This document shows, one piece after another, positions 47,380 to 60,187 of a DNA stretch of 64,000 bases (the first letter of the stretch is position 1; every line of letters begins with the position of its first letter). The notes under the pieces were generated by a model that was given only the letters and a program-made list of their open reading frames with translations, did not search any database and was not told the DNA's origin. The stretch is from Saururus chinensis (taxonomy: Eukaryota > Streptophyta > Magnoliopsida > Piperales > Saururaceae), in the NCBI GenBank assembly GCA_035235625.1, contig CP141148.1, positions 28,769,057-28,833,056 on the forward strand, read 5' to 3'. The translations under genes were made by a program, and so were the position numbers.

Positions 47380-48601
47380 TGTTATAACGCCCCATCCAAG
47401 AAAACCGAACCAGGCCGGAGATTAATCAAAAAACAAAATCGATGTTTATCAAATTAAACACAAAAGTTAAAATGAGACCAACCAGGAGCGGCAGAATCTG
47501 TGTGCGAGAGTCATAGCATTCTTCTATACACTATGGAGCTTTAGCAATCCGTTGCGCGTAGGTCAGAACAAACCTAATTTTGTAACTAATTTCGATCAGG
47601 CCAATGTCGCCTTGCTGTTGGTTGCCTACGTACGTATTGAATAACATTACAATATTATTCCAATACGATCGAATATGAACGTAGTTCTGCCTAACAGCTA
47701 TTATATACATCAAGAAGTACAAAAATACATACGTCAAACTACATATATCTAAATATTTGATCGGAGTCATGCGGAAATCATCGTAGTCAAACGGGAGCTA
47801 ACAAGTCAATGGAATCATATGTCTCAATCTATCACAAAGCGGAGCAAAACACTCAACAGAGCAAATTAGATCATATTAAATTCCATCGAAACATATCATA
47901 TTTGATCAAAGCACATCAGAGTAGATTGGATCAAAATGGAGCATATCAAAGCAGATCAAATCAGAACTTATCAAATCCATCAAATCATAGTAAATCATAT
48001 ATCTTAATTAGTACATTAATATTACCAATTAAGATGTGCATGCATATAAGTCATATTTGCTGGCCCGAGACTAGTGGCCGATAATGCTACTTCCCCTTGG
48101 AAAGGAGAAAGGAGGTCGTTCGGTCAGCGGCGGCGGATCGAGCAAAAAATGAGGAGAAAGTACGTTGGGCCGAAACTGGAAAGGAGGAGAGATTGGTACT
48201 GATGGTCGGCGAGGCCAAGTTGGGATGACTATGGTGGCTTCGTCAAGCCAAGGCCAGGCGGGCGGAAGCGGCAGAGGCGACGCCTCTGGCCTCCCAGAGG
48301 GAAGGGGGGCTTCCCCCTTTCCGTTCTGCCCACCCATGTCAGGTGTGCCTTATCCAGTTTTTATTTATTATTATTATTGTTTTTTTCTATTTCTATTCTC
48401 CTTCGCATCTCTTCATTTTTTTCTCCCGTTTTCGCACCGAAAGTTTCTGTGGCGCATCAAGGCCCATGACTTACTACTAAGCACTATTCCTGACTCTATG
48501 ATTACTAATATTGAGGAACAGATATGCCAAAGTATTAATTTCTCCATCGAAAATACGAGTAGAAAATTATATAAAATTATAGAAAAATTAGGGATGTTAC
48601 A
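47380..48601. repeat. LTR-like element E nested in family D
   Basis: Starts TGTTATAACGCCCC and ends GGGATGTTACA, a start and end typical of Ty3/gypsy LTRs in plants; 1222 bp. It holds an ATCAAA-rich direct-repeat stretch (47870-48005), a GC-rich segment (48090-48330) unlike its surroundings, and a T-rich stretch after it. It has no coding region. The five-base flanks do not match, so it may be a solo LTR with eroded edges. Confidence 0.45.
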
Positions 48602-48652
48602 ATTGCGCTTAAAGATGCGTGAGATGTAATTATGATTATGCCTATGGCCTTG

Positions 48653-51600
48653 ACATTTGATTTTATATATTTTTGTTGTGGATTTACACTTGAGAATGTT
48701 TAGTTTCACCGTATGATGATTTGGAAAAGCTTAACTTAGAAAACTTACATACGATTATTTACATTTATGAAAAGTATTTACATTTATGAAAAATATTTTT
48801 ATAAGTTTTGAATTTTGTCAATTTGTATTATTTGTAGATGTTATATTGCAATAAAAATTAATAAATTTTTAAGGAAACATGTTAAAAAATCTTAGGCATG
48901 ACACTAAATACTAAAAATATCCCTAGAAACATTACATCTTGAACTGTCATGGCACAATAAGTTTTGTTTTCATATTAATTAATAAAATCCACTAGCATAT
49001 TATAAGTATATTTGGTTTTAGAATGTGGCTATTTGCACCTCATTAAATTCATTTGTCCCCCATTTCCTACTTACTCTGACCATACCTACTAAAATCTCCC
49101 CTCTGTGCCACACATCTAAAAATATATTAATATCCCTTTACCCCATGTCTTCCCCTCTCCTTCTTCTTCGGTCAATTTCTCAGCCCCCTCGTCCTTTTTA
49201 GCCGCAACCACACTATAGGCCATAGTCGCAGGTAGCAAGGCCATGGCCATCTGTTGACCATAGGTCGTGGCCATGGCCAAAAATGGCCCTAGAAAGTTTT
49301 GGTTTTTGTCCAATTCTTGTTGTCTTACCCACTGTGCAGAGAAGAGAGAAGAAACAAAAAAAAAAAAAGGAAGAAGAGGGAGAAGAAGCCCTTGTCATCG
49401 CCATCACCTCGTTGGAGTTGGACAAAGAGGCTGCTTTTATTTGGGGTGTTCAAGACTTGGGGGAAGTAAGAGGGAAATGATGGGATAGCGGAGTAAAGAA
49501 AAAATATAAATTTGTTTACTGTCTAAGAATGGAAGAGTTTACTAGGGAATAGCCAGATTCTTGGTTTTATTTTTTTATTAACAAAATCCACCAATATCAT
49601 AAACTAATCAGTTTGGACGATTAGAACAATGATGAAGGGTGGGTTTTAGGAGCTCAAAGAAGATGAATTTTACCACCAGCACAAGGCAATAATTGATCAA
49701 ATTTCTTGGGCTAGGCCTGAAGGAACATTCTAAAAATTTAGACTCGTTGATAAGACTATAAGAGCAACTACAATGATCAGTAGAATAGAACGTCGTTCAT
49801 AGCACACAAGGTTGGTATTGGTCAAACGGCTTCGTATCTTCCGCAAACATTTTTTCACAAAAATAAAAAATTATGATCATACTTCAAGCAAATTGGATAT
49901 TGGAAACAAATCCCTGTAAATCAAGTATACACTAATATCATGTTGCTTTAAAATGTCATCCGTAATCTTGTTTCCCCCCTCTAAAACAACTACGATAAGA
50001 AAGAAAAACAAAATGAAGACGACATCTTTGTGGTCTTTCCCCTTTCGAAGTACTATGCATGCACTGAGGCTTGGACCGTCTACCTCTTAAATACTTAGTT
50101 TTTTCATGTTCTCTCTTAATTGTGAGCTGAGTATGAGAAACACCTATGATATATTTATCTGATACATAATTTACATTAATATTAATATTACTTATATTAA
50201 TATGTACTAGAATATGCGCCATTGACTTTGAAAATGAACGTCTCATTGAAATTCCCTTGCGCTGAGCTATGCGGAGTATAAAAAACACTTTCTTGGTAAC
50301 TATGTATGGAAAAAAGATCTAATAGAACCACTATACCACATGACAGTACATACATCCATTTATTTATATTTAAGCACGTGAACGATAATTTAGGCCCCAT
50401 CTTACTCACTTGTAAACATGTTCAAAGTGTGATTACATTTATCACCTATAAAAATGCTGATATGGTATATCTCTAAATGCATTAAAATTTAGGGGTTTTA
50501 AGGGCTAACTACAAAAATAATTACTAATGTGATATTAATTCTAAATATTATATTTAGACAAAAATACCCCTTATGACTCACCCGCTCCGCTCTGCTCTTC
50601 CCTCTTCTTCCTCTGCTTTAGTTCACTTTCATTTTGCCGCTTCCAAACTTGTTTCATTTTTTGTTGGCCTTGTTAGTCATCTCCTATGCTCCTAGAGTGC
50701 CCACAAGCCTCGAAGCCCTTCTTCACCTGTTTTGATATTCACACGCTGACCTAGTTCCCTTCTCCTCTGAGGGCCCTCGAATGACAAACTCGCCTCCAGT
50801 GGGTTCTGCTAGGAGTCCTCTTCAGATCTATGACCGGTCTCTTACTATCCATGTTCACCCTTAATCGGACCCCCTTATGCTGAGAGAAACACCATTTTCT
50901 TCTTTAAAATCACATAGATTTGTTTAATTTAAAATTTAAAGTTCCTTAAATTTGATCTTCCCTTCTGCATGTCAAAAAAACTCCTAATATTTATTTTATT
51001 AATGAGAACTTACGGATTTTCATCAATAGAAATTGTAAATATTTACTCATTTTATTATTTTTACTCTTTTTATATATAATAAATAGATTAAATATTTACT
51101 ATTGTTATTAGGCGAGATAACGAGCTGCGAACGACAATCTCAAGGGCAGCGAAGTTTAAAATCTTGTTGAAGTTGGGGCCGACGGGGAGGGGCTAGAAGT
51201 TGGCCGTGTAGGGGTAGTGAGGTTATTCTCGACAAAGTCCTAGGTGACGATGGTGATGGTAGGGTTGTCGTCGGGGAAGAGGTGCTTGTCGAGAGTCGAA
51301 AATGAGTGGCTTGTGGTAGAGGGAGGAGAGAGTGGCGGAGGAAGCGCTGGAACTGCCATAAATAGAGAACAAGATGGAGGAGAGAAAGGTAGAGGTGATG
51401 TCGGTGACAGAGATGATTGAAAAGTGCCTAAACTGAAACATGAGAGATGTGAAGAGTACGAGACAAAGATACTTTGTAATAGAAGAGGAAAAAAAAAAAG
51501 ACTAATAAACGAAAGAGATATAAGAGAAGGAAAAAAAAAAAGACTATAAAGCGGAGAAGGCATCGGAGAAAAGGGAGACGGGAAAAGAAAAGGAGAAAAA

Positions 51601-51700
51601 AATAAGATGGTGAATTTATTTAAAAATTTAAAATTTAATTTGTATAAACTTAAGAGATAATTTTAAAAAATTATCTACCCAATCAAACTGTGTACTCCTT
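48653..51700. other. Intergenic, low-complexity patches, no gene
   Basis: No supported gene. Noted: CCATGG-rich sequence at 49200-49300; an A-run with purine-rich flank at 49353-49395; a CT-rich stretch at 50580-50640; and two nearly identical A-rich phrases ending AAAAAAGACTA at 51490-51545. Some of these may be decayed transposon ends. Confidence 0.35.
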
Positions 51701-51749
51701 TGAACAGGAGCTTGTTTACTTTAAGCTCTGGAAATTTCCCATTTCAGAT

Positions 51750-51981
51750 TTCACGCTCCACGGCTCTAGGCAAGAGGAGATCTTCACCTGACGTTCCTCC
51801 CCTTGGAGGGGACCCCTCCTCTCTATCTCGTCGGAACCTGGCGGCCATTACCGGTGCTTAGCTGCGATTGCCTTCTCCTGGCGGCCTTTACCGACGGTGG
51901 AAGCAAAAATCCCCACACTCAGCTCCTCGAGCCACTGAATACGCCTCAATCCTCCTCCCTCTTCTTCGATCCGAAGTCAAA
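51750..51981 (+). other. Candidate untranslated first exon of LIP2P
   Basis: A C-rich leader-like stretch ends at a good donor, GTCAAAG|GTATGATC, and an acceptor TTTTTTTGCTAG lies near 53772, about 50 bp before the LIP2P start codon. This would give a leader intron of about 1.8 kb. A similar leader-like block occurs at 11640-11870. The proposal rests on splice-like signals only. Confidence 0.35.
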
Positions 51982-52673
51982 GGTATGATCAACTCTTTCT
52001 CGCCATCCTCCACTTCTTCTTTTACTCAGTCGTGTGTGGATCTGACAGCCCTGCTTCTAACCCGCCTTTTGCCGCCGCGCCCGTGCCTCTCTGAGGTTCG
52101 TTGGCTGCGTGATGCTGTGTGGGGCTTTTGTTTTTTGTCAATTTAAACGTTGATTTTAGGTTTCTGTGGAACTGTAATTGAAAAAGTTGATCGCTTTTTT
52201 GAATTTTTTTGCTGGTATAATTTGCTGGAAACAATGCTACGTGAATCACATATGGGGTGGCTTTTAGTTTTGAAGGTCTTGACGGCGCCATTGGCCACTG
52301 TCACGACCTACTCGCCACCTTCATAATGAAGACTTTATTTTACATAATTTTTCTGTTTGTTGTGTTTATACTTTCTGCTGTTTAGTTATGTTTGTGACCT
52401 TTTGTGCGTGTGTATGATTTTTTTAATGAACAGTACTCCTTTTTTGAGATTTAATTAATTAACAGAATAATAATGTTGGAAAATGAATCAATAACGGTGT
52501 TTGGCATGTCAAAGCTTTTTTTTTCTCCATTGGGAATGGAATAAGCTTTTTAGATGTTTACTGTTGTTTTGTTTTTTGTTTTTTGGTTTCTTCGTTGGTG
52601 ATATTTGCTGGTGGCTGTGTTTTTAACTTTTATTTTTTGGGTGGGATTGGTAGCAATGGAAGGACTTAAAAAG

Positions 52674-52844
52674 GGATAGTGATATTCCCACAACAAAAGT
52701 ACCTACAAAAATTCACACAAGTGCTTTGATTGGCCTTCACAAGTGGGTTCCACACTAAATTCACATGGGCTCACTTATCTTGACCAATCAAAATTCATGT
52801 GTAAGTTTTTGTTGTGTACTTTTTATGTGAAAATATCATTTTCC
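52674..52844. mobile_element. Mutator-type MITE, 171 bp
   Basis: Flanked by a perfect 9-bp duplication, CTTAAAAAG, at 52665-52673 and 52845-52853, the target-site length of Mutator-like elements. The ends are inverted: GGATAGTGATATT at the left against GGAAAATGATATT on the opposite strand at the right, with further pairing inside (ACAACAAAAGTAC / GTACACAACAAAAA-type phrases and TTGATTGG / CCAATCAA). It is non-coding and lies in the likely leader intron of the octanoyltransferase gene. Confidence 0.8.
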
Positions 52845-53219
52845 CTTAAAAAGCCATAAATGGAGTCAGAAGCTCTCTTTCAAGAGAGTGATTTGCTTTG
52901 GTGCAACTTGAACTGTTTCCAATTAAGTGATTTGCAACTTGAACTCACAAAAAGACTAATATTGGGTTTTGGATTTAAGTATTGATTACAGGTATGTTGG
53001 GGACATGCATTGGGATATTGCCTTTTGATATTGGGTTATGGATTCGAGTATTATTTGTATCTTAGAACAATCCTATAACCAGGTTGGGATGTCTTTTGAT
53101 CCACAAAATTTTGAGAATTCAAACACAGGACTTCACACTGATTTTTATTATTTGATCTATTAGGTAGTTGTTTTTTAATTAAATATTTAAATAAAAAATA
53201 TAACACTGTTATGTCTATT

Positions 53220-53445
53220 TTTTAGATTTGGGTTGGGTCGGGTGGTAAATTATTCTTGTTAGGTCGGGTTATGGGTTTTTTTAGGTTTATATATGCTATT
53301 TGGGTTTGGTCAGGTTCGGGTTTTAATTCTACCAATTGGAGTCAGGTTCGGTAATTTCTAACCTGTGACGGGTTGTTTTAGGATTCGGGTTTTGGTTTTT
53401 TAAATGGTATCCGAGTCGGGTTTATCAAAACCCGACCTGGTGGCA
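53220..53445 (+). repeat. GGGTCGGGT-rich low-complexity stretch
   Basis: Repeated GGTCGGGTT, GGTTCGGGTTT and the inverted CCCGACC phrases, in the upstream region of the octanoyltransferase. Comparable motifs open the copy-1-specific block at 11380-11450. Confidence 0.5.
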
Positions 53446-53823
53446 TCACTATCCGGCGTGTCCATCTTCGCCAGGTTCCTGCTCCCCTGTCTTCTCTTTT
53501 TGTTCTTTCACCCGCCTCTTGCCTCCCCTTCCCCCTTTCATTCTTTGCAGCGTGCCAGCCACTGCCAGAAAGCCGCCGCTTTCATGACTGGGGTTGCTGG
53601 CAGCGACGGATGTGGCGCAGATTGGCGGCCTGAAGGCCAGACAGCCAGATCTGCGCCGTGTATGGTAACTGGTGGCCGCAAACAGCCCCGTCTGTGAAGG
53701 TTTGTGGTAAATATGCAATTTCTATTGAGGTTTGTCTGAATTTGATTCTTCTTCTTATTATTTTTTTGCTAGGGTGAATTCGATCCTTTTACTACTCCTC
53801 CGAGTTACATTATCAAAGAAATA

Positions 53824-56800
53824 ATGATTTTGGGAAATCCTGTGATGATTACTTTGTCCGAGAAGAACATGAGATTTGGGAAGAGGAAATCATCTTTTTA
53901 TATGTCAAGAGGATCCAAAAGTAATAAAACTGTGTATATTAGATCTGAGCAAACTTATACACAGTATGGTAGACGAAGGTAACTATATGCACCTTAAAGG
54001 TAACTTTGTGCTTACTCCAACCGAGAAAAGGTGAAGGGTTGAGTCAAATTATCGACCATTGTGAACTTATATGTTGTTAATAAACGGTATTTTTTATGAT
54101 AACTAAAAAAAAATTAAACACTAGTGGAAAAATTATCATTCAAAGTTGTTTGTAATGAATAGGTGTGAGTGTTTAAATCTGTACAAAGAGCTCATTCCTT
54201 ATGCAGAGGCTTGGTCATGGCAAAAATCCATTGTGGAAAAGCGGCAGAGTTTGATGATAAATGGTGAAGATCATTCAGATACATTAATTGTTTTGCAACA
54301 TCCTCCTGTTTACACGTTGGGGACTGGCAGCTCAGAAGAGTATTTGAACTTTGATGTCAAACATGCTCCATATGATATGTATAGGGTAGAACGAGGTGGC
54401 AAAGTTACATATCATGGTCCTGGACAGGTACTTCTCTTTTAAATACACTTTTTAATGATGTTCAAACATACATGAAACTCTTTGTAAAGTTGACAGTGTA
54501 TCAATTATTGAGATACCTGAAATTTACTTCTTTTATGCTAAACCAAATAGTATTGATATTTGTACAATCCTGATGCTAACCTTTCTTGCTCAAAATACAT
54601 ATATATATTTTTTTAGAAGTACCGTGTCAGACTGAAAAAAAAAGAAAGCGGAGAAGATACAGATGAAGAGGATGAGACAAGGAAGGATAAGAAAGAGGAG
54701 GTAATTTAGAAGGAAGATGAAGAGAAGAAGAGAAAGAAGGATAAGAATAAGTGGACAAGTGCTTAGAACAAGAGGGATATTGATACGGAGCCATAATGGG
54801 CTTTAGCTTAATTTGCTATTTTTGCTTGTTTAAGACTTAGGATTTTTTTAGAAGTTCACAAATCTGATGAAACTAGGACTTTAGATATAGATATGGTTTT
54901 TCTTTATTTTTCTATATTTAGGAGTCTCCCATCATGTGGTTTTATTTCCAACATAAAACACATATGTAAGCCTATTAAAAGGTTAATTCATTAATGAAAG
55001 GACAACTTATGCTTTGAGTTTAAGAGTGGAGTTTTCTTCTCTGATGGTGGATTTCAACACCTTGCCGGTGGATTTAGTAAGTTCCTCCATCTGGTGGACT
55101 CCGGCAGAAACCTTGGTGGATTCAAAGGAAACCATCCCTACCTTCCTACGCCCTTTAATTCCCCATTTATCTTCTTTATGACATGCCTTCCAGCATCAGA
55201 TATGAATTGTGATATGAGTAGCAGTTGGGAAGAAATACAAGAAGGTAGAAATTTAAAAGAAAAAAAGGAAAAACTTTATTTAAACTACCAATGATAAAAT
55301 ACATGTTCCCTATCCCTGCATTAGTTTTAAGGAATTGCAGCCTACTTTTTTTTCTTTCTCGGAGTTGCAGCCTACTTACTGTCCTCATTGTATCTAGACT
55401 TGGAATACTACGAATTTTATTGACCTTTGACTGTTCCAATAAATGCAATAATTAACAAGTGCCTGAAGTATGTACATTATTGTTAGATACCTACTTGACC
55501 AAGTGGATTAGAAATGACTTTTCTTATCTTTAAAGTTGAATTCATTTGTTATTAATTCACCGCCTAATCTAAATTTTTTCCAATCTTGTTTTGTTCATAT
55601 GATGTGATTTTTTTTTACAGAAACTTAAAATTTCTTTCACGTCTTTAATATTTGAGTATTCATCTCCTTATTCTCATCATATTGAGAAGTTAGTTACACA
55701 TTATGCATGAATAGAGTTTTGTGATTTTGATGCCTTTTAACCTTTATAGTTGACTTAAATGCTCCATATTTTCTTTACATTTTTGCTCTTAAAGTGATCA
55801 TAGAAAAAAGTTTGTAGGCTTAAGTTTAATCTAGTTCCTATTTTTTGTTTTGGCCCCTCATATTCTCTCTATTGGCCATCTCACAAAACTTGTAACAGCT
55901 TTGACAACTTCCTCAAGTCCGGTTCCAAATTATTATTCAAGAATAATTTCGTTTGCAGCCTGAAACTTGAACCACTTGATACTGAATCCTTGGTGCAAAC
56001 ATGTTTTTAAAAGTTCTTAACACACCTAGAAGGGCATTTTTAGAGCAAAGAATAGAATTAGGTAGGTGACCACAAAGATAAGAAGCAAACAAAAAAACCA
56101 ACTGACAAATAACAAGGAGCAGGTATATAGAAAAATGAAGAAGAACAGAAAGAAGACAAAATGTTAATAAGTTAAAGAGGAGATACAAGTAGCGAAAGGA
56201 GATGAAGATAGGAAGAAGGGAACGGCTAAGTTTTGGAGGCAATGAAAACACTATTATATAAATTGTTTAAAAACTTCAATCCTGATCTGAACACTACATC
56301 CTTTCCATAATAGTGCAATGTACTTATTTTCTCATCTTACTAGACATGTAATTATTTTGGAATTTTAAATTTTGATGTTAAATAAAGGTTGTAGGCTTTT
56401 ATTGCTTACATGAAGAGCTTTGTATGGATCATGCTGCTACTTTTGTGAAATCTTTCAGGTGTAAACTCATAACATTAATGCCGAAGTGCAAATTACACAT
56501 TGTCACTAATTTCATCTGTTTTATTTCTATTTGAGTAACTTCAGCTTCATGGTGGTTGATTCTAGATTGTCTTGTACCCTATTATCAATCTAAGGTATCA
56601 CAAAACAGATTTACATTGGTATCTTCGATCTCTTGAAGAGGTGGTTATCCGGGTTCTGTCAAATGCATTTTCAATCAAAGCTTCACGAGTTAATGGATTA
56701 ACAGGTGTATGGATCGGTATGTTCTTATAGTCATCCTGCACTTGAGATGTGTCCTTTTGTTTTCTTCACCTTCTGATAGCACAATTGTAAATTTTAGCAT

Positions 56801-57525
56801 AAATTAGAAGTTTTACAGTTTTGGGTACTAATATCTCCTTGAAAATAAATTACTTAACATATAGAACACTGCTACGTGTTTGCAATGCTGGTTCTGTGGT
56901 CTTGATATATTAATAAATTACAAGTAAATGTGACTATGTGAGAGAGCAGATGGATTGGCTGCATTTAAAATATTGGACGTTAACTTCACAAATTCCTGAA
57001 GGACCCGGCATTGCCCATGTGGTTGATTCAATTTTTTGTATGCTTATCAAATGGTGGTGTTATAGCATCTGAGCAACTGATAATGTGATTGTAGTTATAC
57101 TCATTTCAAGTTATTAATCACCATGGCACGGCAATATAGTTGTAAAAATATGATCCTACTTAATTAGTTTGAGTCTATTTTGTTTCAGGTTTTAATGTGT
57201 TTTACTGTTTCCAGGCAATCAAAAAATAGCTGCTATTGGAATTAAGGTTTCTCGTTGGATAACGTACCATGGACTAGCTCTGAATGTTGTGACAGACCTA
57301 GCTCCTTTCCAACACATAGTACCATGCGGCATTCGAGACCGACAGGTTGGAAGCTTGACTAATCATCTCCATGCATCAGCCGGTGGTAGAACTGCTGAAT
57401 ATGTGAGTCAGCTGATGCACATTACACATGATTCACTCCTCAAGGAGTTCTCCGAAGTTTTCCAACTCAGCCTAGAGTTTACCTCAAAATTTGAGATGTT
57501 ACGAGAACAGCCATCAAATAGTTGA
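53824..57525 (+). CDS. LIP2P: Plastid lipoyl(octanoyl) transferase, four exons
   Basis: Exons: 53824-53978, 54163-54427, 56566-56716 and 57215-57525, all with GT/AG introns and matching phases, giving 293 residues. It moves octanoyl from octanoyl-ACP to the E2 and H subunits of lipoate-dependent enzymes, the first step of lipoylation before lipoyl synthase. Residues 1-51 are rich in S, K, R and T with few acids, as in a plastid transit peptide. Then come [21 protein letters not shown] (129-140), catalytic Lys194 in G-N-Q-K-I-A-A-I-G and catalytic Cys228 in V-P-C-G-I. Sequence details ([15 protein letters not shown]) fit the plastid LIP2p group rather than mitochondrial LIP2. The start is the first ATG after the leader acceptor. 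The gene looks intact; intron 2 is 2.1 kb. Confidence 0.92.
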
Positions 57526-58534
57526 TCGCAAAAGATTGTTACATTGTACACCAATTGCCAAGTAATGCTTTAAAAATATCCCTCTCAAAGTAACCCAAGT
57601 TTTAATCCAGATTTTTGTGCAAGTGGGAGTAAATCTCAAGGCTGGAGTCTCCACTCAGTAGAAACAGCTTGGACTACATAAGCTACAAAATGTCAAGAAT
57701 GCATTTGATTATTTGTTAAGTGGGAAGATATGGTTTATCAATGAGGGAAAAGCCACTTCTGCCACCCCGTAATATGTTTGTTAACTCTCGTTGATGTGGT
57801 CGATGTTGTCTTGCATACACTGCAGATCGTTGTCTATGTGTGGCTGTAATGCCTATCACCTTTTACCACTTGAATGGAAAACCTGCATTACTTTACACAA
57901 TTATTTCAGGTTTAAGCTGCATAAGGTGAGCACCTAAGCTTTAATTAGGGAAAGGGTTCTCTCCATCAGAATTTGACGCTTGTATTTTTTTTTTTTTGTT
58001 CAGCACAAGGAGAACCCCCAAACAAATGGAGAAGGTTACACAACGGTCCCGCAACATGAGGAAGGTTGTGGGAAGCCGAACAAAAGAGAATTCATCACAC
58101 TGATAGAAATGATAGGATTCATAATACATCAGAGGAACTAACCATTAAAAAAAAGCGCATCGACAGCATTTTAATTAATATTTGAAGGAGCACCTGCAAG
58201 GCAAGAAACAAAGACCAGAATGCGTTAAACTTAAAATTGAAGGCTAGAAACACTGCATAATAACAAAAACAGGTTGGCTAGGACATGAGAAACACACCAA
58301 ACTACTCCAGTTAAGTAAAATCCAGCGATCGTAACACAGGCAGACGCACGCCAACATGATATTGGATGGTTTGAGACCATGGCACGCAGAACCACATATC
58401 GAAAGACAGATCTAGGAATGTCTTGGTTGTCCGAAGTGAACAAAAGCTTGCAGTGAAAGAGAGAACGTCTTGCACTGTTAAATAACATGGCTGTCACACA
58501 ATTGCACTTGCAAATTGGAACTCTGGTAAAAAAA
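57526..58534. other. 3' flank of LIP2P and intergenic DNA
   Basis: Holds the untranslated end of the octanoyltransferase gene and then unassigned DNA up to the convergent glycosyltransferase. No further gene is seen. A short A/T-run lies near 57985-58000. Confidence 0.4.
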
Positions 58535-59993
58535 TTACACTTCGATGAGCGTAGTGGAGAATGCAGTGTGAATGAATTCGTTCAAAGCTCGGATAGAGGA
58601 ACCCATTAAGTCTACTTCCTCTATCACAGCTGCTTCCATCATCATCTTCACTTTCTGAGCTTTCCTCCTCATCTCTTCCCCCTTCTCCGTCCTGCCCATC
58701 ACCATCTCAATCACCCTCCGCACATGCCCTCTATCAATCTCCGAGCTATTCCCCCAAGCGATCTCCACACACACCCCCAGCTCCTCCGCCAGCATCTTGG
58801 AGTTGGCATACTGCTCTGAAAACAGAGACCACCCAATCATGGGTACCCCATGCATCAAGCTTTCCATGGTAGAGTTCCACCCACAGTGGCTCAAAAACGC
58901 CCGTGGACCTGTGAGCCAAAATCTCCAGCTGGGGAGCCCATTTCCTCAGCAGCATCGCTTGCTTTTTCTTAGCCATCCGCTCCTCATATCCCTCCGGAAG
59001 CCATTCAGCTCTGAATTCATTCAAACCAAAGCCCAGTGGAGGCCGGATCGCCCATATAAAAGGCCGGCCACTGGCCTCCAGTCCGACCGCCAGCTCCATC
59101 ATCTGTGAGGCTGAGCTGGTGTGCATGGACCCAAAGGCTATGTAGAGAACTGAAGATGGTGGATGGAGATGCAGCCATTGGATACATGGATCCATAACAA
59201 AGGGTCCAATTGGTTTTAATTTGGACCCTGAAGCTGAAATTGGTCCAATGGCCCATACCGGCCGGCCGGTTTTCCGGCAAAAGTATCTGATTCCAACCTG
59301 CTCGACCTCCTGGACTGTATTGAACAAGAAGCCATCAGCCTTCAGGCATGCTACCACCTGTCTCTGGATGAAGCACGTCCATGGCTCTCCCCCCTTGGCA
59401 TTTCTCAGGTGGTTGGGCAACTGTGACTTCCTAACCAGCCCTGCCTCGGGGAACTCCGGCACGGGGAACTCGTCCAAGTCGGTCTTCTGTTGAGGGAGGT
59501 TCAACCAGAGGGAGAACGTCATGGCCGTACCGTAGGCGCCGCCGGTAACGAAGACTGAGCTAAACACACCCAACTTCTTCCCGACCTCCACTGCCCACCC
59601 GAGCAGAAAGTCTGTGACAATGCAGACGGAGGCCGGCTCGTGGATGGTGCAGAGATCGGCGACGAAGCATTCAAAGGCCGAACGGAGGGACTCAGTGGCA
59701 TGGAGGAAGGCGATCCAGAGGTGGGGAGGCAGCTCAGATGGGTTGTAGCTCCCCGGTGGGAGTCCGAACTCGGAGCCATCAATGGAGAGCTCGAAGAGTT
59801 GGATGTCCTGAGATCCAGAAGAGGTTTGAGTTGAGGATTTGAGGTTGGTGATGCCGAGATGGGTGTGGTCAGTGTGGACGAGAGTGACAGAGCAGCTGCA
59901 TCGTTGCTGGATCCGGTTGGCGAATGCCAAGAAGGGAGCTATGTGAGATGGCGCCGGGAAAGGGAGAAGGACTAACTGTTTCACTTTTTCCAT
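58535..59993 (-). pseudogene. UDP-glycosyltransferase, UGT92-like, one frameshift
   Basis: Start ATG at 59993 (M-E-K-V-K-Q-L-V-L-L-P-F). A family-1 plant glycosyltransferase that would add sugar from a UDP-sugar to small hydroxylated metabolites in the cytosol. Visible: acceptor-side H in P-S-H-I-A-P, D in I-V-T-D-F-L-L-G-W (the usual His-Asp pair), F-I-W-A-I-R-P-P-L-G, then the PSPG box W-A-P-Q-L-E-I-L-A-H and H-C-G-W-N-S ending in E-Q, which favours UDP-glucose. Within the box, near 58895-58905 beside an A-run, one base is missing relative to the family, so the C-terminal 119 residues are in another frame. Total length, about 485 codons, is normal and no intron is needed. It is otherwise undamaged: a recent pseudogene, or a sequencing slip. 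The I-R-P-P-x-G-F and E-W-L-P-E-G-Y-E-E-R-M phrases point to UGT92. Confidence 0.85.
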
Positions 59994-60187
59994 TGTTGGG
60001 GGAAGGAAGAAAGTGGAAAGGACGTTGTTGAAGAGGTTTGAGTTGAGGATTTGAGGTTGGTGATGCCGAGATGGATGTGGTCCATGGACGAGAGTGACAG
60101 AGCAGCCGCATCGTTGCTGGATCCGGCCAAGAGTGGGGCGATGTGGGTTGGCGCCAGGAGGGAAGGAAGAAGGACTACCTGTTTCAC
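59819..60187 (-). repeat. Tandem duplication of the UGT 5' end
   Basis: The first 55 or so codons of the glycosyltransferase (59984-59819) are repeated immediately upstream (60187-60031), offset 203-212 bp. Both contain GTGAAACAG, CGGATCCAGCAACGATGC and a CATCTCGGCATCACCAACC phrase. The upstream copy lacks the ATG context of the real start and its frame is shifted part way, so it acts only as leader or promoter-side DNA. Confidence 0.85.

Larger units (their letters stand above)
46141..48652 (+). repeat. Large LTR-like repeat, family D, split by LTR E
   Basis: Shows the shared plan of families A-C: a tandem array of about 33 bp (46280-46440, units with TATGATTTT and a GACA-TAT phrase), a second array of about 26 bp (46670-46930), then TTACTGAG, a T-rich run and a CTCGTTTTAGCC segment (47120-47160). 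It appears to end GGCCTTGACA near 48652, beyond the inserted LTR E. The left boundary is approximate. Confidence 0.45.

Noticed and set aside
54610-54780. Lysine/glutamate-rich frame inside LIP2P intron 2
   Set aside because: It could suggest a coiled-coil exon, but the run is low-complexity purine-rich DNA with stops and no splice signals joining it to the gene.
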